Positions 26,619 to 35,605 of a stretch of DNA of 46,294 nucleotides are shown piece by piece. The stretch spans positions 1 to 46,294 of the forward strand of contig DATKDP010000102.1 of NCBI GenBank assembly GCA_035546335.1, written 5' to 3'. The notes under the pieces were generated by a model that ran no database searches, had not been told where the DNA came from, and was given only the letters and a program-made list of their open reading frames with translations. This stretch comes from DATKDP01 sp035546335 (GTDB lineage Bacteria; Acidobacteriota; Thermoanaerobaculia; Gp7-AA8). The position numbers and the translations under genes were made by a program. Position 1 is the stretch's first letter. Each line of letters starts with the position of its first letter.

Positions 26619-28253
26619 ATGGCGGCGATGGGAACGAGGCAGGACATTCCACTCCGTACGACGACGACTTCCGGCATCGAGCTTCCTGCGGCTTTCGGGC
26701 CGGAGGATCTCTCCACGAGGGAGTTCGACGCCGAGCGCGATCTGGGACGTCCCGGAGAACGCCCGTTCACCCGGGGCGTGCAGCCGACCATGTACAGGGG
26801 ACGGCTCTGGACAATGCGCCAGTATGCCGGCTTTTCGACGGCGGCGGAGTCGAACCGCCGTTATCGCTATCTGCTCGATCGAGGAACGACCGGGCTCTCG
26901 GTCGCCTTCGATCTTCCCACCCAGATCGGCCTCGACTCGGACGACCGGCTGGCTGGAGGTGAAGTCGGCAAGGTGGGAGTCGCGATCGATTCCATCGAGG
27001 ACATGGAGATCCTGTTCGACGCGATCCCGCTCGATTCGGTCTCGATCTCGATGACGATCAACGCTCCTGCGGCGATTCTTTTCTCGCTTCTGCTCGTCGT
27101 GGCCGAGCGTCGCGGAATCGCGTGGGACCGCCTGAGCGGAACGATCCAGAACGACATTCTCAAAGAGTACGCTGCTCGCGGGACCTACATTTTCCCGCCG
27201 AAGCCGTCTCTGCGAATCGTCACCGACATCTTCGAGTTCTGCGCGCGCGAGGTACCGAGGTGGAACACGATCTCGGTCTCCGGCTATCACATCCGCGAAG
27301 CAGGCTCGACCGCGGTGCAGGAGGTTGCCTTCACCCTGGCGAACGGGCTCGAATACGTCCGCAGCGCCGTCGAGCGCGGTCTCGACATCGACACCTTCGC
27401 TCCCCGCATTTCATTTTTCTTCAACGCTCACAATGATTTCCTCGAAGAAATCGCCAAGTTCCGAGCCGCCCGGAAGCTGTGGGCCTCCCTGGTGAGCGAA
27501 CGGTTCCAGCCGCGCGATCCTCGAGCCCTCGCACTCCGTTTTCACGCGCAAACCGCAGGATCGACCCTCACCGCACAGCAGCCCGAGAACAATGTCGTTC
27601 GCGTCGCTTACCAGGCGATGGCTGCCGTGCTCGGCGGCTGCCAGTCACTTCACACGAACTCGCGCGACGAGGCGCTTGCTCTTCCGACCGAGGAGTCGGC
27701 GAGCATCGCGTTGCGAACACAACAGATTCTGGCTGCCGAAACGGGGATCGCCGCGACGGCCGATCCACTCGCCGGGTCGTGGGCGATCGAGGTGCTGACC
27801 CTGGAGATCGAGCAGCGAGCGCGGGAGTTGATCGAGCAGATCGACCGGCGGGGAGGGGCCCTGGCGGCGATTGAATCGGGATTCATGCAGAACCAGATCG
27901 CCGAAGCTGCGTATCAGGCTCAGAAGCGTATCGAAGAAGGGGCGGAAGTAATCGTCGGTGTCAACGCGTTTCGTGAGCAAGAGCGGACTCTGCTGCCGAT
28001 CCTAACCGTCGACGAATCGATCGAGCGGGACCAGATCGAGAGGCTGCGCGCGTTCCGGCAGAGGCGTGAGGAAGATCCGGTCCTGAAGAGGCAGTCCTCG
28101 GAAGCACTCGCGGCGCTCGACGCGGCCGCAAAGTCGGACCGTAACTTGCTACCATTCATCATCGAGGCGGTGCGAACTAATGCAACCGTGGGAGAGATCG
28201 TGACGACATTGAAAAAGACGTTCGGCGAGCACCGGGATCAGGGGTTCCAATGA
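26619..28253 (+). CDS. methylmalonyl-CoA mutase, catalytic (large) subunit without the B12 domain
   Basis: This 544-residue protein is the TIM-barrel half of a coenzyme B12-dependent mutase that interconverts methylmalonyl-CoA and succinyl-CoA. The signature MYRGRLWTMRQYAGFS (with the substrate-contacting Tyr), GLSVAFDLPTQIGLDSD and SGYHIREAGSTAVQE are present. The last has Arg where the Propionibacterium-type enzymes have Gln, which is usual in the archaeal-type alpha subunits. The protein stops at the end of the barrel; the B12-binding domain, with DxHxxG, must be a separate small subunit not encoded next door. ATG 26619 is followed closely by another (residue 4). The small membrane protein gene overlaps its end by 4 bp. 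The substrate could also be a related acyl-CoA, but the Tyr motif favours methylmalonyl-CoA. Confidence 0.9.
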   Translation: MAAMGTRQDIPLRTTTTSGIELPAAFGPEDLSTREFDAERDLGRPGERPFTRGVQPTMYRGRLWTMRQYAGFSTAAESNRRYRYLLDRGTTGLSVAFDLPTQIGLDSDDRLAGGEVGKVGVAIDSIEDMEILFDAIPLDSVSISMTINAPAAILFSLLLVVAERRGIAWDRLSGTIQNDILKEYAARGTYIFPPKPSLRIVTDIFEFCAREVPRWNTISVSGYHIREAGSTAVQEVAFTLANGLEYVRSAVERGLDIDTFAPRISFFFNAHNDFLEEIAKFRAARKLWASLVSERFQPRDPRALALRFHAQTAGSTLTAQQPENNVVRVAYQAMAAVLGGCQSLHTNSRDEALALPTEESASIALRTQQILAAETGIAATADPLAGSWAIEVLTLEIEQRARELIEQIDRRGGALAAIESGFMQNQIAEAAYQAQKRIEEGAEVIVGVNAFREQERTLLPILTVDESIERDQIERLRAFRQRREEDPVLKRQSSEALAALDAAAKSDRNLLPFIIEAVRTNATVGEIVTTLKKTFGEHRDQGFQ

Positions 28254-28564
28254 CCATCATCGCCCGGATGCTTCTCGGCGTGGTTTTTTTCTTCGTCGGA
28301 CTGGCGGGGCTGGTGCTCCCCATTTTGCCCGGCTGGCTCTTCCTGCTGCTGGCCGCCGTGATGTTTTTTCCGAACCACAGGGCCGCCGAGTGGGTTCTCA
28401 GGAAAAGCGAGCGAGCGGTTCCCCGCTCCGTCGCCCTGCTTCGACGAATCGGCGTCGGCGACGCTCCGCAGCCTGCAGAGCCGCGAGGGGCCGAGACATC
28501 CGAAGATCCGCTCGATCTGCGACCCCGCGCGAGGCTAGATGTGGCCGAACCTGGTCGCGGATGA
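28250..28564 (+). CDS. small membrane protein, PGPGW/YbaN-like
   Basis: This 104-residue protein has two adjacent hydrophobic segments (about 6-26 and 28-42) joined by LPILPGWLFLL, a Pro-Gly-Trp turn seen in small proteins of the YbaN (DUF454) and PGPGW types. A basic stretch and a charged, disordered tail follow. The start overlaps the mutase stop (ATGA), so it is translationally coupled to it, though no functional link is evident. The stop codon at 28562-28564 directly abuts a heptamer array. The function is unknown. Confidence 0.7.
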   Translation: MTIIARMLLGVVFFFVGLAGLVLPILPGWLFLLLAAVMFFPNHRAAEWVLRKSERAVPRSVALLRRIGVGDAPQPAEPRGAETSEDPLDLRPRARLDVAEPGRG

Positions 28565-28849
28565 GAAACCAGAAACCAGAAACTAGAAACTACCCAAAAA
28601 TGTTTGAAATTTGAGAGTCAAAGGCCGGGCGCGGGCTCGGGTCCGGGCTCGGGCTCGGGAAAGGCGCCGGTTGCCTGCTTCGGGACTGAACCTGGTCGGA
28701 GTTGAGTATCTCGGTTCAGGTCCTTCTCGACCGCATCGCACAGATACTGACCAAATTGATCAAAATCCCGGCGTCCAACCGAGTGAGCCACCCGAGCCCG
28801 CGCCCGGCTTCTAGTTTCTAGTTTCTAGTTTCCGGTTTCCGGTTTCCGG
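28565..28849. repeat. nested inverted element built of heptamers
   Basis: The left outer arm is four GAAACCA/GAAACTA units (28565-28592). The right outer arm is TTCTAGT three times and TTCCGGT/TTCCGG three times (28809-28849), complementary to the left units. Inside, a perfect 19-bp inverted repeat, GCCGGGCGCGGGCTCGGGT, occupies 28624-28642 and 28790-28808, the left side continuing into a 6-bp GGCTCG repeat. In the centre CTGAACC (28686-28692) faces GGTTCAG (28713-28719). No open frame of interest is present. It fills the gap between the small membrane protein and carA. Confidence 0.75.
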
Positions 28850-28868
28850 CCGCGCCGTACGACTCGCT

Positions 28869-28874
28869 TATAAT
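28869..28874 (+). promoter_or_regulatory. carA: -10 element of carA, suggesting a leaderless transcript
   Basis: A perfect TATAAT lies here. Transcription starting 7-8 bp downstream would begin at about 28881-28882, on the ATG that I choose as the carA start. No convincing -35 is visible; TTCCGG at 28844-28849 is 19 bp upstream and belongs to the repeat. Confidence 0.5.
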
Positions 28875-28881
28875 GCCCTCG

Positions 28882-29985
28882 ATGCTCCCTGCCCGGCTCA
28901 TCCTCGAAGACGGAGTTCTGTTCGAAGGACATTCGTTCGGGGCGTCCGACGACGCCATCGGCGAGGTGGTCTTCAACACATCGCTCACCGGCTATCAGGA
29001 GATTGCAACCGATCCGTCGTATCGCTTCCAGATCGTCACCATGACGTATCCGCACATCGGCAACTACGGCATCGACCGGCGAGTCGACCAGAGTGACGCC
29101 CCTCAGGTCGCAGGGCTGGTCGTTCGCGAGCTTTTCGAACATCCGACGCACGCGAGATCGCAGATGTCGCTCTCCGACTACTTCACCCTTCATGCGATTC
29201 CGGGAATCACGGGAGTCGACACGCGAGCCCTCACGCGCAAGATCCGCTCCGAAGGGGCGATGAGAGGAATGTTGACGACGAGCGGCATTGCCACCGGCGA
29301 TGCGGTCGCGACGATTCGGGAAGCACCGTCGATGACCGGGCTCGATCTCGTGCAGAAGGTGACGGCGCTTCGTCCCCACCTGCTCCATGCCGAGGGAGAA
29401 GCACACGTGCGCATCGCGGTGTACGACTTCGGTGTCAAGCGAGACATCCTCCGGCACCTGACCGGGCGGGGATGCGAAGTCGTCGTCTATCCGGCGACGA
29501 CGCACCCGAACGACATTCTCGAGGGGGGATTCGACGCGGTGGTTCTCTCCAACGGACCCGGTGATCCGGAGCCCGTCGTCTATGCCCAGGCGAGCATCCG
29601 AAAACTGATCGGCAGGCTTCCGATCTTCGGGATCTGTCTCGGACATCAGCTTCTGGGCCTCGCACTCGGAGGACGGACCTACAAGCTCAAGTTCGGGCAT
29701 CGCGGCGGGAACCATCCCGTCAAGGATCTTCAGAGCGGTCGCGTGGAGATCACGTCACAGAATCACGGCTTCTCGGTCGATCCCGACTCGCTGAACGAAT
29801 CGGAAGTCGAGCTCACGCACATCAATCTGAACGACGGCACGCTCGAAGGATTTCGCCACCGGAATCATCCGATCCTCGCCGTGCAGTATCACCCCGAGGC
29901 GGCTCCCGGCCCGCATGACTCGTTCTATCTCTTCGACGAGTTTCTTGCGATGATCGACCAGTTCCGCGGACGATCGGTCTCTTGA
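28882..29985 (+). CDS. carA: carbamoyl-phosphate synthase small (glutaminase) subunit
   Basis: This 367-residue subunit hydrolyses glutamine and passes ammonia to the large subunit CarB, feeding pyrimidine and arginine synthesis. The N-terminal CPSase domain (about 3-185; LILEDGVLFEG, NTSLTGYQEI, DPSYRFQIV) is followed by a class I glutamine amidotransferase domain with the nucleophile C252 in GICLGHQ and the His/Glu pair in QYHPEAAPG near the end. ATG 28882 is preferred to ATG 28873: the latter lies inside TATAAT, and family members begin a few residues before LILEDG. No ribosome binding site is visible, consistent with a leaderless message. carB is not in the window. The permease gene overlaps its stop codon. 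Confidence 0.93.
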   Translation: MLPARLILEDGVLFEGHSFGASDDAIGEVVFNTSLTGYQEIATDPSYRFQIVTMTYPHIGNYGIDRRVDQSDAPQVAGLVVRELFEHPTHARSQMSLSDYFTLHAIPGITGVDTRALTRKIRSEGAMRGMLTTSGIATGDAVATIREAPSMTGLDLVQKVTALRPHLLHAEGEAHVRIAVYDFGVKRDILRHLTGRGCEVVVYPATTHPNDILEGGFDAVVLSNGPGDPEPVVYAQASIRKLIGRLPIFGICLGHQLLGLALGGRTYKLKFGHRGGNHPVKDLQSGRVEITSQNHGFSVDPDSLNESEVELTHINLNDGTLEGFRHRNHPILAVQYHPEAAPGPHDSFYLFDEFLAMIDQFRGRSVS

Positions 29986-31205
29986 GCCTCGCTCGCGACG
30001 TGGCATGGCGCTATCTCCGGCGCCCCGCCGATCGCCTGATCTCTGCGGTCGGCCTCGCGTCGATTCTCGGCCTGGTCATCGGCGTGATGGCGCTGGTCAT
30101 TTCCATGGCGCTGATGACCGGATATCGCGAGGATCTTCAGCACAAACTGCTGGGAGGAAACGCCGAGCTCTTCATCTACGCCCCCGACCAGGGAATCGCC
30201 GACATCGAATCGGTGATCCGGGACCTTGAGGCGATGCCCGCCATTCAGGAGGCGTCGCCCGTCCTGTTTCAGCCCTCCCTCGTCGCTTCCGAAGCGCACA
30301 CCACGGGCGAGCAGGTGATGCTCAAGGGAATCGATCCCTCCAGGGCGAAGACCTCTCCAATGCTGCGGAAGCTCGTCGGCCCGACCTCCGGGTTCAAAGC
30401 AGGCGACGGATCACCCGGCGTGGCGGTCGGAAAGTATCTCGCCAGCAGGATGGGTCTCGAGCGAGGTTCCCCGATCTCCGTGACCGTTCCGCGAATCGAT
30501 GGAGAAAGTGCGCTTCCACAGAGTGGCAGCTTCGCGGTGACCAACGTGTATGACACCGGATTCTACGAGTTCGATGCGCGATGGATCTTCATGGACCTCC
30601 AGGACGTTCGCGAGCTCCTCGGTGCCGGCGAGCTGGCGAATCTCGTGGAAGTGAAGCTCGAGACGGGCGCCGATCTCGACCAGGCGGCGGCCGCGGTACG
30701 ACGCGCGGTCGGTGACCGCTACGCCGTGACGGACTGGCGCCAGATGAACCGCCAGCTCTTTTCCCTCCTTCGAATCCAGCAGCTCGTTCTCTTCATCGTG
30801 ATCGGTCTGATCGTTTTCGTATCGACCTTCAACATCGTGTCGACGCTGATCATGACCGTCCACGAGAAGCGCAGAGAGATCGGAATTCTGGTTGCGATGG
30901 GAGGCGAGAAACAGCTCATCCGCCGCATTTTTCTGTGGTACGGGACGATGGTCGGAATCGCCGGAACGGCGTCGGGTCTGCTTCTGGGAAGTCTGACCTC
31001 ATGGATACTGACCCGCTTCGAACTGATCTCGTTCGGCCCCGAGATCGCGCAGGTCTATTTCATTTCGTCGATTCCCTTCGTGATCGATCCAGGAGACCTC
31101 GCGGTGATCGCCGGATTCTCGATCACCGTCTGCTTCCTCGCGACGGTCGTCCCATCGCTGCGCGCCGCACGCCTGCAGCCCGTCGATGCCCTGCGGCACG
31201 AGTGA
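29982..31205 (+). CDS. LolC/LolE-type ABC transporter permease
   Basis: This 407-residue permease resembles the subunits that extract lipoproteins from the inner membrane for transport to the outer membrane. It has a first helix at about 20-45 preceded by the typical VAWRYLRRPADRLIS, a large periplasmic domain (about 46-260), and three C-terminal helices in an FtsX-type domain (about 265-400; FNIVSTLIMTVHEKRREIGILVAMGG is very characteristic). It starts at TTG 29982, overlapping the carA stop as TTGA, so translation is coupled. No LolD ATPase gene follows; a heptamer array begins 15 bp after the stop. MacB-like roles are possible, but the N-terminus and length favour LolC/E. Confidence 0.87.
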   Translation: MSLARDVAWRYLRRPADRLISAVGLASILGLVIGVMALVISMALMTGYREDLQHKLLGGNAELFIYAPDQGIADIESVIRDLEAMPAIQEASPVLFQPSLVASEAHTTGEQVMLKGIDPSRAKTSPMLRKLVGPTSGFKAGDGSPGVAVGKYLASRMGLERGSPISVTVPRIDGESALPQSGSFAVTNVYDTGFYEFDARWIFMDLQDVRELLGAGELANLVEVKLETGADLDQAAAAVRRAVGDRYAVTDWRQMNRQLFSLLRIQQLVLFIVIGLIVFVSTFNIVSTLIMTVHEKRREIGILVAMGGEKQLIRRIFLWYGTMVGIAGTASGLLLGSLTSWILTRFELISFGPEIAQVYFISSIPFVIDPGDLAVIAGFSITVCFLATVVPSLRAARLQPVDALRHE

Positions 31206-31220
31206 GGTTCGGGCGCGCGG

Positions 31221-31269
31221 GACTCGGGGCTCGAGGCTCGGGGCTCGGGGCTCGGGGCTCGAGGCTTGT
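31221..31269. repeat. 7-bp tandem array (GGCTCGG/GGCTCGA units)
   Basis: Seven units in register: GACTCGG, GGCTCGA, GGCTCGG three times, GGCTCGA and GGCTTGT. The last unit runs directly into the dispersed inverted-repeat element at 31268. It starts 15 bp after the permease stop codon. Confidence 0.75.
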
Positions 31270-31341
31270 AGGGGCGAGGCATTTGCGCGCGAAATGCGCG
31301 AAAGGGCTTGTGCGAATGCCGGCAGCGCAATAGCTTCGCCC
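31268..31341 (+). repeat. dispersed inverted-repeat element, second copy
   Basis: It begins GTAGGGGCGAGGCATTTG and ends GCGCAATAGCTTCGCCC, ends that are imperfect inverted copies of each other. It matches the minus strand of 14449-14524 at both ends and in the GGGCTTG interior. The following 31342-31505 holds nothing that I can assign. Confidence 0.65.
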
Positions 31342-31505
31342 GCATTCTCGCGAGAACGTGACGACGGAAAGACCCGGCCCTCATTCTTCAAGGAGACGGC
31401 CCGTGATCCTGATGACAACGACTTCGCACTTCGGTGACATTGGACCTGCGGGGAGATCCCTCGCCTTCCCGCCCACCACCCGCTCGGGATGACAGCGAGA
31501 ATGAG

Positions 31506-31572
31506 ACGTCTCGTCTCTCGCCTCTCGTCTCTCGCCTCTCGTCTCTCGTCTCCAGCCTCCAGCCTCCAGCCT

Positions 31573-31596
<24 letters not shown>
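31506..31596. repeat. 7-bp tandem array with in-register change of unit, overlapping the end of murI
   Basis: Thirteen heptamers in one register: ACGTCTC, then alternating GTCTCTC and GCCTCTC to 31547, GTCTCCA (31548-31554), then GCCTCCA/GCCTCTA to 31589 and GCCTCAC. The unit type changes without loss of the 7-bp phase. The stop codon of the leftward murI gene (TAG, 31573-31575) and its last seven codons lie inside the array. Confidence 0.8.
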
Positions 31597-32397
<801 letters not shown>

Positions 32398-32403
32398 CCT
32401 GCG

Positions 32404-33789
32404 TCACTCCTCCTCGCTGACCACGACGCCTCCGGACTCACGCTTGATGTTGTACTGCTCGATCTTCTTGTAGAGGTTCGAGCGGGGCGTGTCGATCGCT
32501 TCCGCCGTCTTCGAGACGTTCCATCCATGCTCCCGAAGTTTTCCGAGAATGAATGCCTTCTCCGCTTCGTCCTTGAACTCCTGGAGAGTCGAGAGCTTTC
32601 TCGCCGAACTGATGATCTCCTCCGGCACCCGGAAAAACTCCGGCGGCAGGTCGGTGACATCGATCGTATCGGAGGAGACCATGATCACCAGCCGCTCGAT
32701 CATGTTCCGCAGCTCCCGCACATTGCCACGCCAGGCCGCTTCGCGAAGCACCTTTCTGGCGGACTCCGTGAACTGTTTCGGCCGGTAGTTGTGCTCCTCG
32801 GAAAAGAGTCGGGCGAAGTGGTCGGCCAGAAGCGGGATGTCGTCCTGCCGCTCTCGAAGCGGTGGCGTCCGGATCGGAATCACGTTCAAGCGGTAGTAGA
32901 GATCCTCTCGAAACCTGCCGCCGCGAATCTCGTCGGGCAGATCCTTGTTCGTCGCCGCGATGACCCGCACGTCAACGGTGACCACGGTCGCCGATCCCAC
33001 GGGCTCGACTTCCCCTTCCTGGAGCACGCGAAGAACTTTGGCCTGGGTTCGCAGCGACATGTCGCCGATCTCGTCGAGGAAGATGGTTCCCCCATCCGCC
33101 GCGACGAACTTGCCGGTCTGCTTCCGGACGGCGCCGGTGAACGATCCCTTCTCATGGCCGAACAGCTCCGATTCGATCAGCTCCTCGGGGATCGCGGCAC
33201 AGTTGACCTGAATGAAGGGCATCGAAGCGCGCGACGAGCGCCGGTGGATCTCCCTGGCAACCAGCTCCTTGCCGGTGCCCGACTCCCCCTGAATCAGAAC
33301 CGTCGCCTTTGTCGGAGCCGCACGCTCGATCTGCGAGCGCAGATCGCTCGTGGCCGCCGATTCGCCGATGATCTGATACTGCCTGCCGACCCGCTCGCGA
33401 TATTCGAGATTCTCTTCCTCCAGATGTCGCTGGCGCGTCGCGTTCCTCACCGCGAGCAGAAGCCGGTCGCGATTCAAAGGCTTCTCCAGAAAATCGAAGG
33501 CGCCCCTCTTGGTGCACTCCACCGCGGTCTGGACGTCTCCGTGGCCCGAGACCATGACCACCGGGCTCGATACCCGCTGTGATTTCAGGTTCTCCAGGAC
33601 TTCGATGCCGTCGAGCACGGGCATCTTGATGTCGAGCAGAATGGCGTCGTAATCGTGGCGCATCGCCTTGTCGATGCCCTCCTGACCCGAGCGCGCTTCC
33701 TCCACCCGGTAGCCTTCGTACTCGAGGGTCATCCTGATGGCCTCGCGGATTGCGATCTCGTCGTCGATCACAAGGATTCTGTGTGCCAT
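32404..33789 (-). CDS. NtrC-family sigma-54-dependent response regulator
   Basis: This 461-residue regulator activates sigma-54 promoters. The receiver domain (about 4-115) has the phosphorylated D53 in LLDIKMP and K105 in EKP. The AAA+ domain (about 143-375) has Walker A GESGTGKE, the loop that contacts sigma-54 as ELFGHEKGSFTGA (GSFTGA in place of the commoner GAFTGA, seen in some members), Walker B GGTIFLDEIGDM and an arginine finger region FREDLYYRL. A Fis-type helix-turn-helix (about 420-452; NVSKTAEAIDTPRSNLYKKIEQY) ends it. Its cognate kinase is not adjacent; the PilS-like kinase at 5457-7166 is one candidate within the window. It is divergent from the aminopeptidase gene. Confidence 0.94.
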   Translation of the reverse strand: MAHRILVIDDEIAIREAIRMTLEYEGYRVEEARSGQEGIDKAMRHDYDAILLDIKMPVLDGIEVLENLKSQRVSSPVVMVSGHGDVQTAVECTKRGAFDFLEKPLNRDRLLLAVRNATRQRHLEEENLEYRERVGRQYQIIGESAATSDLRSQIERAAPTKATVLIQGESGTGKELVAREIHRRSSRASMPFIQVNCAAIPEELIESELFGHEKGSFTGAVRKQTGKFVAADGGTIFLDEIGDMSLRTQAKVLRVLQEGEVEPVGSATVVTVDVRVIAATNKDLPDEIRGGRFREDLYYRLNVIPIRTPPLRERQDDIPLLADHFARLFSEEHNYRPKQFTESARKVLREAAWRGNVRELRNMIERLVIMVSSDTIDVTDLPPEFFRVPEEIISSARKLSTLQEFKDEAEKAFILGKLREHGWNVSKTAEAIDTPRSNLYKKIEQYNIKRESGGVVVSEEE

Positions 33790-34126
33790 GCTTCAACGCC
33801 CCCGTGCACAAGATTGGCCAATATTCTACGCGTCTCCGCGAACCTCTCGATCTCTGGTTCTTCTCGGTCACGCATTCGGCGACTCGCGGCGAGCGTCGGG
33901 GGATGCGCCTCCGCGTCGTTGCAGCATCGTCTTGCAACCGGGCGGACGAAGGAACCTCAGGCCGCCCTCTCCGGATTTGCTACAATCTCGCCCCGGCAGC
34001 ACCGCAGTTGGCCAGCAGATTGAAACTGCTGGCCTGCACTTCTCGGGCAATCTCCCCAAGCGAGCCTCGATGATGCTGATCGGCGAGGGGCCTGCCCGAG
34101 ATCCCGTTCGATCAGGAGGGTTTCTT
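33790..34126. other. divergent intergenic region between the NtrC-type regulator and pepA
   Basis: No gene is convincing in this 337-bp stretch; the frames crossing it are extensions of pepA without ribosome binding sites. It contains GTTGCA-N9-TGCAAC (33918-33938), a possible operator, and TACAAT at 33981-33986, a possible -10 for pepA with a leader of about 140 nt. Confidence 0.45.
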
Positions 34127-35605
34127 TTGGACGTTCAGATACAGCCGGACCCGAAGTTCGCAAGAATCGACACGCTGTTCATCCTTCTCGCAGAGAAAGA
34201 TCGTCCCCTCGATCGCATTCCTCTCCCCGATGATCTGCGAGGGGAGATTCGCGGGGCCATCGAACGATCGGGATTCGAAGGGCGCATGGACGAGGGAATC
34301 ACGATCCTCGCCACACGAGGTCCGAAGAAGATTGCGCTCATCGGTCTCGGCAAGGAGAGCCAGCTCACCGTGCGCGTGGCGAAGGCGGCTGCTCACGGAA
34401 TTGGAAAGATCTCGAGGCGAAACCGCAGCACCTCGATCGCCGTCGCCTTCCCCTATACGCTGCCGGACAACGATCCTCTCACGACGACGCGACTCTTCAC
34501 CGACTTCCTCATCCACGCCGATTACCGCTACGAGGCTCATCTGACCGTTCGTGACCTCGAGCCGGCTCTCGACATCAAGTGCGTCTACATCCCCCCTTCA
34601 TCGGTCTCCTCGAAAGACGCGAAGCGCATTGCAACCGAAGCGACTGCCATCGCTGAGGGGGTCAGAACGGTACGCGACCTCGGAAATGGTCCGGGCAATG
34701 AAGTCACTCCCACAAGACTGGCGGAACGCGCCGTCGAGGTGGCTCGGCAGACGGGGCTCACCTGCAAGGTTTTCGACAAGAAACAGATCGAGAAGATGAA
34801 GATGGGGGGGCTGCTCGCCGTGAATCGAGGCTCGGCGCAGGAGCCCCGGTTCGTCATCCTCGAGCACGCACCGCGCAAGGCGAAGCGGACCGTTTGCATC
34901 GTCGGCAAGGGAATCACCTTCGACTCCGGAGGAATCTCGATCAAGCCGTCGGAGCGGATGGAGGAGATGAAGTTCGACATGTGCGGCGCCGCCGCCGTGA
35001 TCGGAACGATGCAGACCGTGGGGCGACTTGAACTGCCGGTGCACGTCATCGGGATCTTCGCGGCGACGGAGAACCTGCCGAGCGGTACGGCCTACAAGCC
35101 CGGAGACATCGTCAAGACCATGTCGGGAAAGACGGTGGAGATCGTCAACACCGATGCCGAAGGGAGAATGATTCTCTCCGACGCTCTTCATTACGCATCG
35201 ACGTTGCGACCCGACCACATCATCGACTTCGCTACCCTGACGGGCGCCTGCGTCGTCGCCCTCGGCAACGAAGCATCGGGCCTCTTTTCGAACGATTCGG
35301 ATCTGGCTCGGAAGTTGATTGAGTCGGGAGAGAAGGTCGGAGAACGCCTTTGGAGAATGCCCGAATGGGAAGAGTACAAGGAGCAGATCCGCAGCGAGTG
35401 GGCGGACGTGAAGAATTCCGGCGGGCGCTGGGCGGGAGCGGTCACCGCCGCAGTCTTCCTCGGGGAGTTCGTCGATTGCCCCTCATGGGCGCACATCGAC
35501 ATCGCCGGAACGGCGTGGACGGAGAGCGAGACAGCGCGCGAACGGAGAGGTGCGACCGGCATCGGCGTCCGTCTGATGGTCCGGTTTCTCGAATCGCTGG
35601 CGTGA
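34127..35605 (+). CDS. pepA: leucyl aminopeptidase, M17 family
   Basis: This 492-residue cytosolic enzyme removes N-terminal residues from peptides using two metal ions. The catalytic C-terminal domain (about 175-490) contains KGITFDSGGISIKP (metal-binding Lys and Asp) and NTDAEGRMILSDAL, the M17 signature. The N-terminal macro-like domain spans about 1-165. TTG 34127 is taken as start because AGGAGGG lies 7 nt upstream; ATGs at 34070/34073 would add about 19 residues and have no ribosome binding site. With the two exported zinc peptidases it completes a route from external peptides to amino acids. The lipoprotein gene overlaps its stop codon. Confidence 0.93.
   Translation: MDVQIQPDPKFARIDTLFILLAEKDRPLDRIPLPDDLRGEIRGAIERSGFEGRMDEGITILATRGPKKIALIGLGKESQLTVRVAKAAAHGIGKISRRNRSTSIAVAFPYTLPDNDPLTTTRLFTDFLIHADYRYEAHLTVRDLEPALDIKCVYIPPSSVSSKDAKRIATEATAIAEGVRTVRDLGNGPGNEVTPTRLAERAVEVARQTGLTCKVFDKKQIEKMKMGGLLAVNRGSAQEPRFVILEHAPRKAKRTVCIVGKGITFDSGGISIKPSERMEEMKFDMCGAAAVIGTMQTVGRLELPVHVIGIFAATENLPSGTAYKPGDIVKTMSGKTVEIVNTDAEGRMILSDALHYASTLRPDHIIDFATLTGACVVALGNEASGLFSNDSDLARKLIESGEKVGERLWRMPEWEEYKEQIRSEWADVKNSGGRWAGAVTAAVFLGEFVDCPSWAHIDIAGTAWTESETARERRGATGIGVRLMVRFLESLA

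Noticed and set aside
28625..28660. hexamer GGCTCG repeat as part of the heptamer family
   Set aside because: Its period is 6 bp, not 7, so it was kept apart, although it lies inside a heptamer-bordered element and resembles the GAGCCC repeat near 4494.
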